Shown in pieces: positions 36,315 through 46,345 of a DNA stretch of 64,000 nt; the first letter of the stretch is position 1; every line of letters starts with the position of its first letter. Under the pieces are notes generated by a model. It had not been told where the DNA came from and made no database searches. It saw only the letters and a list, made by a program, of their open reading frames with translations. The position numbers were made by a program, and so were the translations under genes. Source of the stretch: Varanus komodoensis (lineage: Eukaryota; Chordata; Lepidosauria; Squamata; Varanidae). The stretch lies in NCBI RefSeq assembly GCF_004798865.1, contig NW_025335941.1:6221912-6285911 (forward strand), written 5' to 3'.

Positions 36315-36467
36315 AGAGGCAGGAATTTCCATAGACATGGATCCTCCATACGGAAAGATCTTATCTGACTTGACTCCAGCGAGATTATAGGGCCATGCAA
36401 AAACCACCAGGAGCCTCCTGACAGTTCTACTGGGACCTCAGTGACCAAGCAGGTGAAGGAGTTCTTT

Positions 36468-36745
36468 CAAGTATCCTGGTCCTCAGTCATATAGTGTTTA
36501 TATGTTAGTACCATAAACTTCATCTGGCAGCTAAGTTTCCTCAGCATGTGGAAAAGGGAAAGCGCCCAACAACAGCTGAGCCGCTCTTTCTGCACTAGCA
36601 GCAGCTTCTGAACCAGCCTCCAGGGCAACCCCACACAGAGCACATTGTGATGATCTAGTTTTGAAGTGACTGGTGCCTGTACCAATCTAGCTAAACTGTC
36701 TCCATCCAGGCAAGGCCATAGACCTGGTGAACTAGTCAAAGCTGG
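36468..36745 (-). mobile_element. L2/CR1-type LINE, ORF2 segment after the RT core, minus strand
   Basis: The minus-strand open frame at 36467-36739 reads GDSLARLVQAPVTSKLDHHN, VLCVGLPWRLVQKLLLVQ and ends FMVLTYK. This matches the ORF2 region following the reverse transcriptase core of the LINE family (an ALVTSRLDYCNALYVGLP-like block, then QLVQNAAARL, then FKVLVITYKAL). The last residues overlap the start of the better copy at 10400. A stretch before FMVLTYK is aberrant. Confidence 0.7.
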
Positions 36746-37357
36746 CTAAAGCTACTCTAAACAAAAGGTTCTCAGGTTCAAATCTAAGGAATTCAGATCA
36801 GTGCCAAGTTGACCACGTCGCTCTTTCTTGGGCTGACTCTTCCTGAGGTAGCAAAGAATCCCTAATGATTTCGCTCAAACTATTCCATTTTTAGACTAAT
36901 CAAAATCCACACAAAACTCTGCACTGAAAGAGAATGGAGACATTTTGGCAAAATAACTTCTCTTGCAATCAAGCAGAGGCGGCCATCGGAGGTGGCAAGC
37001 AATTTTTCTATTTTAAGTTTGCTTTTATATTAGTCATAATATCAAATGGTTTTAAAATATAAAATGTTTGTGGGAAATTAGGCACAGGGCCTATCAAGGA
37101 TGGTATGCATGCAGAATCAAAATCAGTCAGTCTTTAGAAAGGATAACTGCCAGTTAATTTTGTAACCTTACCTAACTCATTTGTGGTTACATTGCACTTG
37201 GAAAATTCTACACTTAATTATTGGAAGATTTCTGCTGGTTCACAAAATATATTGATGAACCAACAACATGCCAGACACAAATGTGTGTATTAGAATATGA
37301 ACCCAATTTTTATGTTTTGAAAAGCAACTTTGTAGGGAAGTGAGAGAATGCAACGTG
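36746..37357. other. Intergenic sequence, nothing recognised
   Basis: AT-rich; no exon or named repeat. Confidence 0.5.
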
Positions 37358-37530
37358 AGGGGGCCACTGTGGTGTGGTGGTCAACAGTGTGGGATGGGGA
37401 CCCAGGAGCTTCAGTTTCTACTTCCTCTGCACCCACAGAGCTCACTGGGCAACTTTGGGCCAGTCATAGACTCAGCTGAACCCACCTCCTAGGGTTGCTG
37501 TTGTGAGGATAACATGGAGAGAAGGAAGAG
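37358..37530 (+). mobile_element. MIR-like tRNA-derived SINE, plus strand
   Basis: The head GGGGCCACTGTGGTGTGGTG is followed by GTCAACAGTGTGGGATGGGG and a decayed B box. The core has TGGGCAACTTTGGGCCAGTC, then GAACCCACCTCCTAGGGTTG and CTGTTGTGAGGATAACATGG. This is a well-kept copy of the SINE family. An ATTG microsatellite (37531-37547) and an antisense LINE tail follow immediately, so the insertions are nested or abutting. Confidence 0.8.
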
Positions 37531-37534
37531 GATT

Positions 37535-37640
37535 GATTGATTGATTGCATTTATATACAACCTCAACAGCCAAGAGAGCTCTCTGGGTGGTTTACAAAGG
37601 GCTCTCTGGGTGATTTACATAATGGAAGTGGCTTTGAATT
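37535..37640 (-). mobile_element. LINE 3' tail fragment, minus strand, with internal duplication
   Basis: GCATTTATATACAACCTCAA, then CAGCCAAGAGAGCTCTCTGG and GTGGTTTACAA is the reverse complement of the LINE terminal segment. The block GGGCTCTCTGGGTGATTTAC repeats the CTCTGGGTGGTTTAC block just before it, so about 22 bases appear to be tandemly duplicated. Confidence 0.6.
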
Positions 37641-39214
37641 ATTGAGAGGAAAAGAGGAGGATATAAATGTAATAAATAAAATATGTAAAAAAACACCTCA
37701 TCGGATGTTAGCACAGGCCTCTCTTTCCCAAATGTTCATACTCCAAAGAGGAGAAGTGAAACCTGCCAGACGTCTCAATTTTATCCTGTGCAATACAGTC
37801 CAGTCCAGGCTCATTGCTAGGCATAAAAAACTAGTTCATAGGGCACAAAACTGCATACAATTTTATAAGGCAATTTGTAGCTATAGGCAAATTTAGAAAT
37901 AATTACCACGATTAGTTTATATTTCACAGAATGCATTTAGCTTCTCGTATAAATGATTTCAGACAAAATTATTTAATTTACAACTCAAACAAGATCATCC
38001 CAAACAAGTACAAATAATTTGCACTGTCTTGCATTTCAGCCCACTTCTCTCTCCTCACACCACAAATTTCCCCCCTATTTGTCTCCCCTTTCTATTGGCA
38101 TCAACAGTAACACCTCCATGTTCTGTTTATATATTTGTAATGTATACTTTGGCTTATGGCTGCCAGGATATTGTAGGCTCACAGAAGTTGTGCTGCCAAA
38201 CATTTTGCAGGCAGTAGGAATCACCATCTCTTTGCGAACAGTGGTCTGCACTCAAACTGAAATATCTCTGAGCCTTAATGTGACTTGGCATGGTATGAAT
38301 AATTTAATGTGATGAGCTGGCTAAAATGAAGAGAAAGGTAGGCCATGATTGGATTACCACTTCTGATCTGTTTTCTCTGCTCCTTCTGACCTGAAGCAGG
38401 ATAAGGTGAATGGCTGAGTGAGGGAGCCTGCAGCATTTAGCAATTGGCTCATCCCAAAAACATCAAGCCTAAGTGAATTATTTATTAGTGATACAGCATA
38501 TCTCTTCTCTGCACAGGGGAAACTCTGGCTTATTGCTTAGCAAACCCATTTTTTTTAAATAGGACAAGAATATCCTTTTATTTGAACCCCATAAATAACA
38601 GTAGTAAATTAATAATTATTGACCAAATACCTTTGAGATATTTTAAAAATACAACATCCTTTCACATTTAATTAAAACAACATTATACAGCATCTAACAA
38701 TGCAGAATACATACTTAACTGACCATGCACCTTCTGGATTCTTCTTCTGTTTACCTCAAGGGAAGAAACTGTCTCAGAGTAGAAATAGTTTCTTAAAATA
38801 TTGGGAAACAATGGGTTCCATTCAGTGTAGAAGAACTCTTCCCATTGGATGGTCCCATAGATGGAAGAGGCAGTGGGGAATTTTTCCAGATTTCCACAGC
38901 TCACTGCAACCCCGTGTTCCCAAAAGTCTTCCCTGGAGGTGTGAGGGGTGACACTCAGGGCTGCAGAGTTAAGGAGAACTGAACCAAAATTGTTGCCTTG
39001 CCCTCTTCTTCCAGTAGGGAGTCTCTGTCTGATCTAACTTCTCTCCACCAATGGAAGACTGTTGGGAAAAAAAATCACAGATTTCCAAAAGCTAATAGGT
39101 TAAAGAAAAGGAACCCAGTATAGCATTTTCCTTGATGAGTTAACTTTCTGTGTGTAGTAAGTAACCATCTGTGGTGTTGGTGTGGTGGAACCATCTGGTT
39201 CCACCTGAACACAT
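37641..39214. other. Intergenic sequence
   Basis: A tail-like GGATATAAATGTAATAAATA block lies at 37660-37680. Otherwise no exon or repeat recognised; open frames at 37537-37896, 38019-38312 and 38683-38951 lack family character. Confidence 0.5.
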
Positions 39215-39815
39215 TCAAAAGCCACAGACCCTTTTCCTTGCAAAGCATTCTTTATTGGCCAAAAGGGAATTCTCCTTATGAGCATGCATGTGCCAATCCC
39301 TTCAGGAGGGACCTTCTTAACGTGAGCATGCCTCTTCTCTGCACAATGATCCTCTAACTGGGCCACCTCCCTCTGCTGGTGTTTTGTCATGGGGTCAAGA
39401 GCTGCGCTTACCTCCCTACTCAAAGTCCTCTCCCTCCAACTGTACATCTTGGTTATTCCAAGAGAGGGTCTGTCCAGCTAAAGGGTCTGGCCTTGAAGTT
39501 AGCACCTCCATTTCTTTCATCGCAGTGTCTTGACTTGGTCTACATTCCCAGTCTCCTCCCAGTTCTAACTTACATTATGATTCCTTTGAAGTCCAGCCAA
39601 CAGTCCTTGAGAACGAGCACCCAAAGCAGCCGTCTTTCTTACTCCCAAAATGTGGGCACACAATCTGCTGTGCATTGTGCTTGCAGTCTATTGTGCAAAG
39701 TGGCAAAACACAGAAGGTCTTTGGGTCTTCTTAACAATATTTTATTGCCTTCAGTAGAGCTCTAGTATATACAAGAGTTCATGCATAATTTGAGACCTTG
39801 GGCTGATACTTCGTA
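39215..39815 (-). repeat. LTR-like repeat, copy B, minus strand (fossil)
   Basis: It shares blocks with copy A at 15030-15365 at both ends: 39215-39266, with a minus-strand AATAAA signal at 39251-39256, and about 39715-39812. The middle is longer than in copy A. The position of the polyadenylation signal near one end, and a possible TG...CA edge, suggest a solo LTR, but no internal coding region is seen and the family is unknown. The open frames at 39100-39447 and 39379-39765 lie within it and are not host genes. Confidence 0.4.
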
Positions 39816-42800
39816 TATAACTTAGTGCTGCGAATACAAGCACATTAGAGGGAGAATTATTCTGCAGCATTTTCCTTGGTATGTTAGTTCTCTCCATGCA
39901 ATGAGGAACAACTTGGGAGTGTGTATGAAAGGGCAGAGTTGCTTTGGAAATCTGACCGTTTACTGATATGAAAAATGCTGTGATGATTTTACTTATTAGA
40001 ATTGGATAAAATGTGTAAAATCATTTTGAGGCCACTGACATTGCCATGGCATTTTGGACAACAGAGAACCATTCATGTCTGCACAGACGATGCATTTAAG
40101 GGCTTCTAGAAACCAGTGTCAAAAACTGTAGACTAAGCAGGAAAACAAAGAACTGGGGGTGGGGGCAGGGGGGGGGGTTGCCTGCAGCACAGTAGCCAAG
40201 AAAGCAGAGTGTAAGAACATTTTATATTCAGCTAGCCTTTGGTTAAAGAAAGCTTCTCAATTGTAGCTGAGATTGTTATTCTTATCTGACTGTTGTTTGA
40301 ATTTGTTTTGATTTGTTGCCTTTTGTGAAGGCAGCCATTTAAAATATTAATGTTTTATGCCACTTTGAATTGTATTTTTAAAATTGGTTTTGGTTCATTA
40401 GGCAAGCTCAATGGAAAAAATAATTTGAAAAGTGGCCTATACATTTGATTTAGAATAATAATTTTCCTCTCAACAGTTTCCTTTTTGAATGTGCACTTTA
40501 GCCCATAGCTTGATTGATTGCTTTTGAATCATGTTCTTTTTTAAGGTCTAATAGAAATAGCCATGCTTTGCCCCCACTCAGCTCCACAGAACTCCACTTT
40601 AGCCTCTGCTTAGGTACTGACATTTTGTTAATTTCAAAAACTGACAAGCTGATCTGTTAACATCTGACAGACAGATACCACAAGACAGATGTTTTCTCAT
40701 GTGAAAAGAATAGTGTGACCCTTTGATAGTTCCACATGTCATTTTGTTGGGATTAGAATTACTCAAAACTGAAATGCCTGACCATGTTTGAACATGATAT
40801 AAATGTGCATCCACACCATGCCATTTTGGTCAGCATGGTACTGACTGAGCACATTTCACATAAACCAGCTAATACATCACTTGTCATGAAGACTGGGAAG
40901 AAAGCAAAGCCTATTACCCACAGAACAAAATAAATGACAATAATGAAGGGAAAGGGTTCTAGAAGCAAAAAAGATTAATCAATTTCTATACTACATTATT
41001 GGTGTATCTCAGCAGAACAATTTAGCAGTTATCAGGTTTATCAATGTTTCAGAGAAACTTGTTGTGTTAGAAACAGGAGTAGTCTCTTTCATTTTATAGA
41101 TTGCTTCAATAACTTGGATACAGGGAATTAAAATCATTAGAAACAATATTAAGATTGATTGGTCTAGTGGATATTGCAGAGTTGGTGAATAAAGCACACA
41201 GCAAGTAGAGGGCCTCACAGAAGGAAACCTGCCCCTTTAAAAACCAATTTGTCCCTGCAAGCCAATGTAACAGCTGGGCTCGTAGATGGTCCTAGGTGAG
41301 CCATTTACATTGATTCCCTATACATAAACACAAACACACAACTTGCTGAGGCATGTCTGGAAGATATTTATTTATTTAGATCTTGTCTAGAAGATACACA
41401 CACACAGGAGCATGCGCGCGCACACACACACTACAGTGCCACCAATTTAGGCACTGAAATGTGTGGAGAATATATGACCCTTTCATTTATTGAAAGAGAA
41501 AATGAGGGAATGAAAGACTTCAGCAAGTCTAGCTATCTGATCATATAGAATTTTCAAATACAGATATCAAGGGGGAGAGGGGGAACACTCACGTAAGTAT
41601 TGCCTACTAGAACAGCCTTCAGTATTTGACGAATGAAAAATCGGAGGAACATGCCTCTAGCAAGGATCCCAGTCCTCATACTGAGGAGCATTTCTTAAGT
41701 CCCGGTACATGATGCAGTTATGTCTGACCCATCATGGTCTGACAGCAGAAGGTGCAGTCACCTTGCTCAAGATGGGCCTGGTCAATGGCTGGGCGGGGAA
41801 GCAGCACAGAAACCCCAAATGTGCTGCCTTGTTCCATGCTGGAAGAAGCTAGGTTATAGATAAGTTGAATACAATTACATAGAGCGAGTCCTTCACCAAG
41901 ATGAAGGCTGTACCCCAGGAGATGTCAGCCTCCTTTGATCAATAACTCCCATCATCCCCAGGTATTTGTTACCCTGTCTGAGACTTTAAAAATTTGTTGG
42001 GTGTTAGCTTTTCTTTCAAAGATAATTTACAAGCCAAAACACTGTTTATTCTTTTGGTTATATATATACCAGATTGCCTCCCCCTTCTACAACAAATTGT
42101 CCATGGTACAAAATATGACCCAGAAAGTTCAGTCAGTTCAATGCCAGGCCATACACCGCACAAAATGACTTAATGTTTATGCAAATGAACAAGGAGCAAG
42201 GCTTATTCACCCCCGGTCCAAGTTCCAATATCTAGACTAAGATGCTGGGGAAGAAGCCAAAGCCTAGGGAATTATCACTCCAGTAATTTCCATTCAAAGT
42301 ATTAATATATTTGAAAAGCAATAGCTATTAGACATCTGGCTTATAAGCCTGCTTCTCTAGGAAAACAAGTCTTTTTCTTCTCCTTTCTGTTTGTGGCAGT
42401 TTGAGCATGAACCACTTCTAGTTACCTCCTTTCTTGAATCTGATGTGGGATATCCAGGTCCCACAGTCATAATATTAATTAGGTGGGAGATTCAGTGGAG
42501 CCTGGAGGTTGAGGCCTTGCCCATTAAGCCTGAAAGTCCACTTTGTTGTACTCCAGGACCCAAGTTCTCTTTACACAAAAGGGACTCTATAACAGCTGCA
42601 ATAAGCCAAAATTAGCCACGGTAGTTACGGCAGCTATCAGAGAGAGAAAGGGGAATGGCACAAACCTCCCACAAGGAGTGGGTAATCATTTGCTGGGTTC
42701 ACCATCAATGTTTGGCACTCAGCAGCAACCCAGTATGGCGATCTACCTACCAGTTTTAGGAAGAATATAAAACCAATGCACATGTTTACATAAAATATTA

Positions 42801-43573
42801 ATGTTTAAGCTGTCATCCAAGGCTCTATTCTATTTTCAATTAACAATTTATTAGATTTTTTTTTTCATTTTAAAACACAATTCTAAAACCTCCCTTCACA
42901 CAGACTTCCTGCCCCATTTTCTCTCATTTAGGTTCCCCTGTGCCTCCTATGCATTATTCTATATTTGAAGGGTGAATGTTTCATGTCTGCAAATGAAATA
43001 ATTAAGCAAACATGGGATAAACTGATAGTTGCATAGACACACATGCTACAAGCACAAAAGCATACAGATTTCTTCTGGGGTGAGTGGAGGGCAGGGAAGA
43101 ATATTGTCTCTATGAAACGCAGGCTTTTTTTTCTTTTAAATTGTTTTCTCCTTGATAAATCTACTGCCCCTTGTTTCCTTTCTAACAAACCTAGGAAGAA
43201 ATGTTGAGATCTTTTCAACAAACTGAATCTCATTTCATCACTCAACCCATTTACCTTTTATTATAGTGCATGTTGACAGCTGCAGGATGTGATGGTGTTG
43301 CAGTATCACTGCACAATTCTGCATTGTATTTCTCCAGACAGTTTCCCTGAACAAAGGAAGTGAGATCCGCACAAAGTAGCCCCTACAATCCGCCTGATGT
43401 TGCTCCTCTTTCATGGACTGCGTTTGTCCTTTGATGTGGATGTACACAACTGCATCCATTCCCAAAACCTCCTGTGCATGTCAAGTGCTGCACATATTAT
43501 TCCATCTGGACTGGCCTGTAGCTTCATGTCAAATGATACTCTTCTGAACGAATTCTATTTCCAAATGAGCATG
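39816..43573. other. Intergenic sequence
   Basis: AT-rich, no exon recognised. A G-rich tract with quadruplex potential lies at 40155-40177. A CA/CG alternating purine-pyrimidine stretch lies at 41392-41431. T homopolymer runs occur near 42857-42866. Open frames at 40599-41218, 41935-42168, 42391-42770 and 42928-43465 lack family character. Confidence 0.55.
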
Positions 43574-43670
43574 TTCTACACCAAGTATTTGTATTTCAAA
43601 TACTTGCTGTTCTACACCAAGTATTTGTATTTTAAATACTTGCTGTTATACTCCAAGTTTTTGTTCTCAA
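43574..43670. repeat. Tandem 36-bp repeat whose units each contain an inverted repeat
   Basis: Two full units (43574-43609 and 43610-43645) differ at one position, and a third partial unit (43646-43670) is more diverged. Each full unit holds an inverted repeat: CAAGTATTTG and CAAATACTTG at 43582-43591 and 43597-43606 (five-base loop), and the same with nine-base arms at 43618-43642. Because 36 is a multiple of three, the open frame at 43397-43726 shows a 12-residue repeat (FYTKYLYFKYLL), which is a by-product rather than evidence for a gene. Confidence 0.9.
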
Positions 43671-45224
43671 AAGATAATCTGTCAAGAGAGTTTGCATTAT
43701 CTAAGGGAAGCTCAATGACTTTATAGAACCAACTATTGTCCTTAAGAGGAATGGCAGAACAAGGTTCAAAATCAAAAAGCTTTTTGTTCTTCATTTTTGA
43801 TTTTTTTTAATGTGTTAAATGAAGAATAAAGTATTAGCCAAGGCAGAAACTGGATTCTCACAGTAATGGCAATTTACTTTGTTGTGAGACAGTAGCACTA
43901 GCTTGTATGCACTGAAATAACTCCCAGTGATTTCTTACTAAGGTATAACATTACAAATAGAATAAATATTAATACAATCTATACCATAAGTCATTCAAGA
44001 AAAACTGGGGTACAAAAATAAAAGCAAATGATAAAGTATTGTTGCATACTGAAACCACATTTGGAACAATATAAGAAAGATTTGTTTACTCCAATTTCTT
44101 AAGGGGAATTCTTTTCACTGAATTGCATTAATTATCCATATAAGCATCTAGATGTTGTTTGTTACCTTGAAAATGAATGGCGATGGTTCTCCTGATTTTT
44201 ATGGAAAAGGGTTTGTGTTCATTGGACTGCTTTGTATGTTACATTATGCAGCCTTGGGGTATAAGCCATTAAAAAATATTGTTTAATCATTAGCCCATAT
44301 TATTACTGACTGATGATTGGGTGTGTACCAGCCTGTTCTCCTCTTAGGCTCCAGCCTGCTTCCTGCATGTATCTCAGTTTCATTGTGTAGCACAACCCAT
44401 CTTGTCTCCTCATACAAGCCTCCTATTTCCACCTCTTCGTAGAACAGTTGGAACAGTTACTTCATTCACCAAGTTTATAGTTTAGTATGTCAAAATTGTG
44501 CAAAGATTGCTGTAATTTTGTCAGTTATTTTGAAAATCAGCAAGAGTGCAGATTCGGCTATCTAGAATGTGCAGTCTTGCCCGGGCAATTCCCTTGTACA
44601 TTTCAGCTGTCACAGGAGCACCAAAGTGGAGTAAGTAGCATATGAGAAAACTGACAAGGCAAGACTGAATAATAGGCTAACTCTTGCAGAGTTGCAATGG
44701 AGCAAGGGAGGAATGATGGTAATAGAACTGAAGGACCCAAGGAATTCTGAAATACCTAAACTGTGTGCGTGGTAGGGAGAAGCAAGTAGAGGAACTGCAC
44801 CAAAAGAGGAAGGGAAAATACCTCCTGCTTTACAATGTAATCTTATCACTTTAAAATGTTGAGCTGATACTGTACCTTACCTTATCAATACTTTTCCATG
44901 GGCATAACCAGTCCAAAAATGAGCGATACTACCTATCCCTTTTTGCAGATCCTTTTCAGAGCTGTTACTGAAGATGCACAAATCTTCCCACCATGACTCT
45001 CCAGCCTTTAAATTTGTGCAAGGATTCCTGATTCCTGAAAAAGAACTCTAAACTCCCAAGGTGTTCCCAAATATCCTCAGGATCCTCTTCAGCCATCTGT
45101 TTCTTCTCTCACCTAAATACTGGCTTTTGTGACAATGGGCATTCTGTCTTTTTTGCAATATGTGTCCAGTCTGGTGTAGATGCAAATCTTGGATGAGTAT
45201 CAATTAATAAAGTTTCTCTAGAAG
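43671..45224. other. Intergenic sequence, nothing recognised
   Basis: AT-rich; a decayed tail-like block (TATGCAGCCTTGGGGTATAA near 44246) may be another LINE or SINE end but is too diverged to call. No exon recognised. Confidence 0.5.
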
Positions 45225-46345
45225 ATTTTAGGACCTGGACAGGCTTTTTTGTGAAAAGGGAGTCTTACAGGTACCCTGATGGAGGACTTTATCGTTCATA
45301 ATCAGTGCTTTGAATTGTGTCTGAAGAACAGATTGAATTGCACATGAAATTGTATCAAGGGAGTCACCTGCTCTTTGTAACCAGCCACAGTCAGCACTCT
45401 GGCTGCAGCATTCTGAAACAGCGGTCATTTCTGAGCAGTTTTCAAAGGCAGCCCCATCTACAGCATCTTACAGTAATCCAAACTAAGGCATGCATGACCA
45501 CAGTCAAATGATATATCTCTAGGAAAGAGCACATTTGGTACAGAAACCGCAACTGTGCACAGGTTCTGCTGGCTGCTGCCAAAACCTGGTCATCCAAGTT
45601 CAGGGCTGAGCCCAGACATACACCAGAACTGTAAGCTTGAGTCTTCAGGGTGAGTAAAACCCTAAGAGCACATGTTGAATTCCCTTATTTGCTTTTTGAT
45701 TAACCAAGAAAACTTCAGTCTTATCTGGATTAAGTTTCATTTTGTTTGGCCTCTTCCATTCTGTTACCAGCATCAGACACTGATTTAGAAATGGAACAGC
45801 TTTTTTGGGTTTAAGATGGAAAGAGAGAGAAGGGTGAATATCTTATTCATGGTATCAAACCCCAGATTCTTTTCCAGTAGTTTAAGATATATGTTAAACA
45901 GAATGAGGGAACAAGATGGAATCCTGAAAGATACCACAGGCTGTTGGTCACAAGAACTCCTGACACTGTCTTCCAAAACTGCTCCTCTGAGAAGGACTGG
46001 AGCCACAGTGTTATGGTGCTTCCAGACCCATTTCAATGCTTCCTCAAATGGGGAAGATAATCTGTTATCAATAACCAATAGAACACACTCCTCCTGTCCA
46101 GTCCTGATGTAGATCATTCATCTCAGCAACAAAAGCAGTCTTTCTCTGTGTGAAGGATTTGTGGATGCTGGATTCTGTATTAATTATAGGGCAGTAGCAG
46201 TTTTCTTCTTCATTATTTCTTTCTTTTGTCTGGATTGGCAATGGCAGCATTCTCTTCGCAGCTACTATTCTTCTTCTCTGAGCAGGATGGACACAATTTC
46301 AGTCCCTTATCCAGACCTGTTTGGAATATATCCAAATTTTTTTCA
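45225..46345 (-). mobile_element. L2/CR1-type LINE, reverse transcriptase part of ORF2, minus strand
   Basis: On the minus strand the order is: a start near 46345 (region corresponding to the FRPGY motif), an FEEALKWVWKHHNTVAPVL block, then SCSLILFNIYLKLLEKNLGF matching the conserved LFNIYMKPL block of RT, then a decayed active-site region, a LNPDKTEV-like block (plus strand CTTCAGTCTTATCTGGATTA at about 45714), a block around the TTACAGTAATCCAAACTAAG segment (ALYVGLP-type end), and FKALI near 45300. An extra T/C-rich stretch at about 46180-46290 looks inserted or rearranged. The minus open frame at 45785-46117 belongs to it. The copy carries several breaks and is old. Confidence 0.75.

Noticed and set aside
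36198-36448. Minus-strand open frames with G-R-Q-A repeats
   Set aside because: They are translations of the TGCC microsatellite.
15030-39815. The two LTR-like copies as the paired ends of one element
   Set aside because: They are about 24 kb apart, differ in length and enclose unrelated old repeats, so they are better explained as independent fossils.
43397-43726. Apparent 12-residue protein repeat (FYTKYLYFKYLL)
   Set aside because: It follows from a 36-bp tandem DNA repeat in frame; there is no other sign of a gene.
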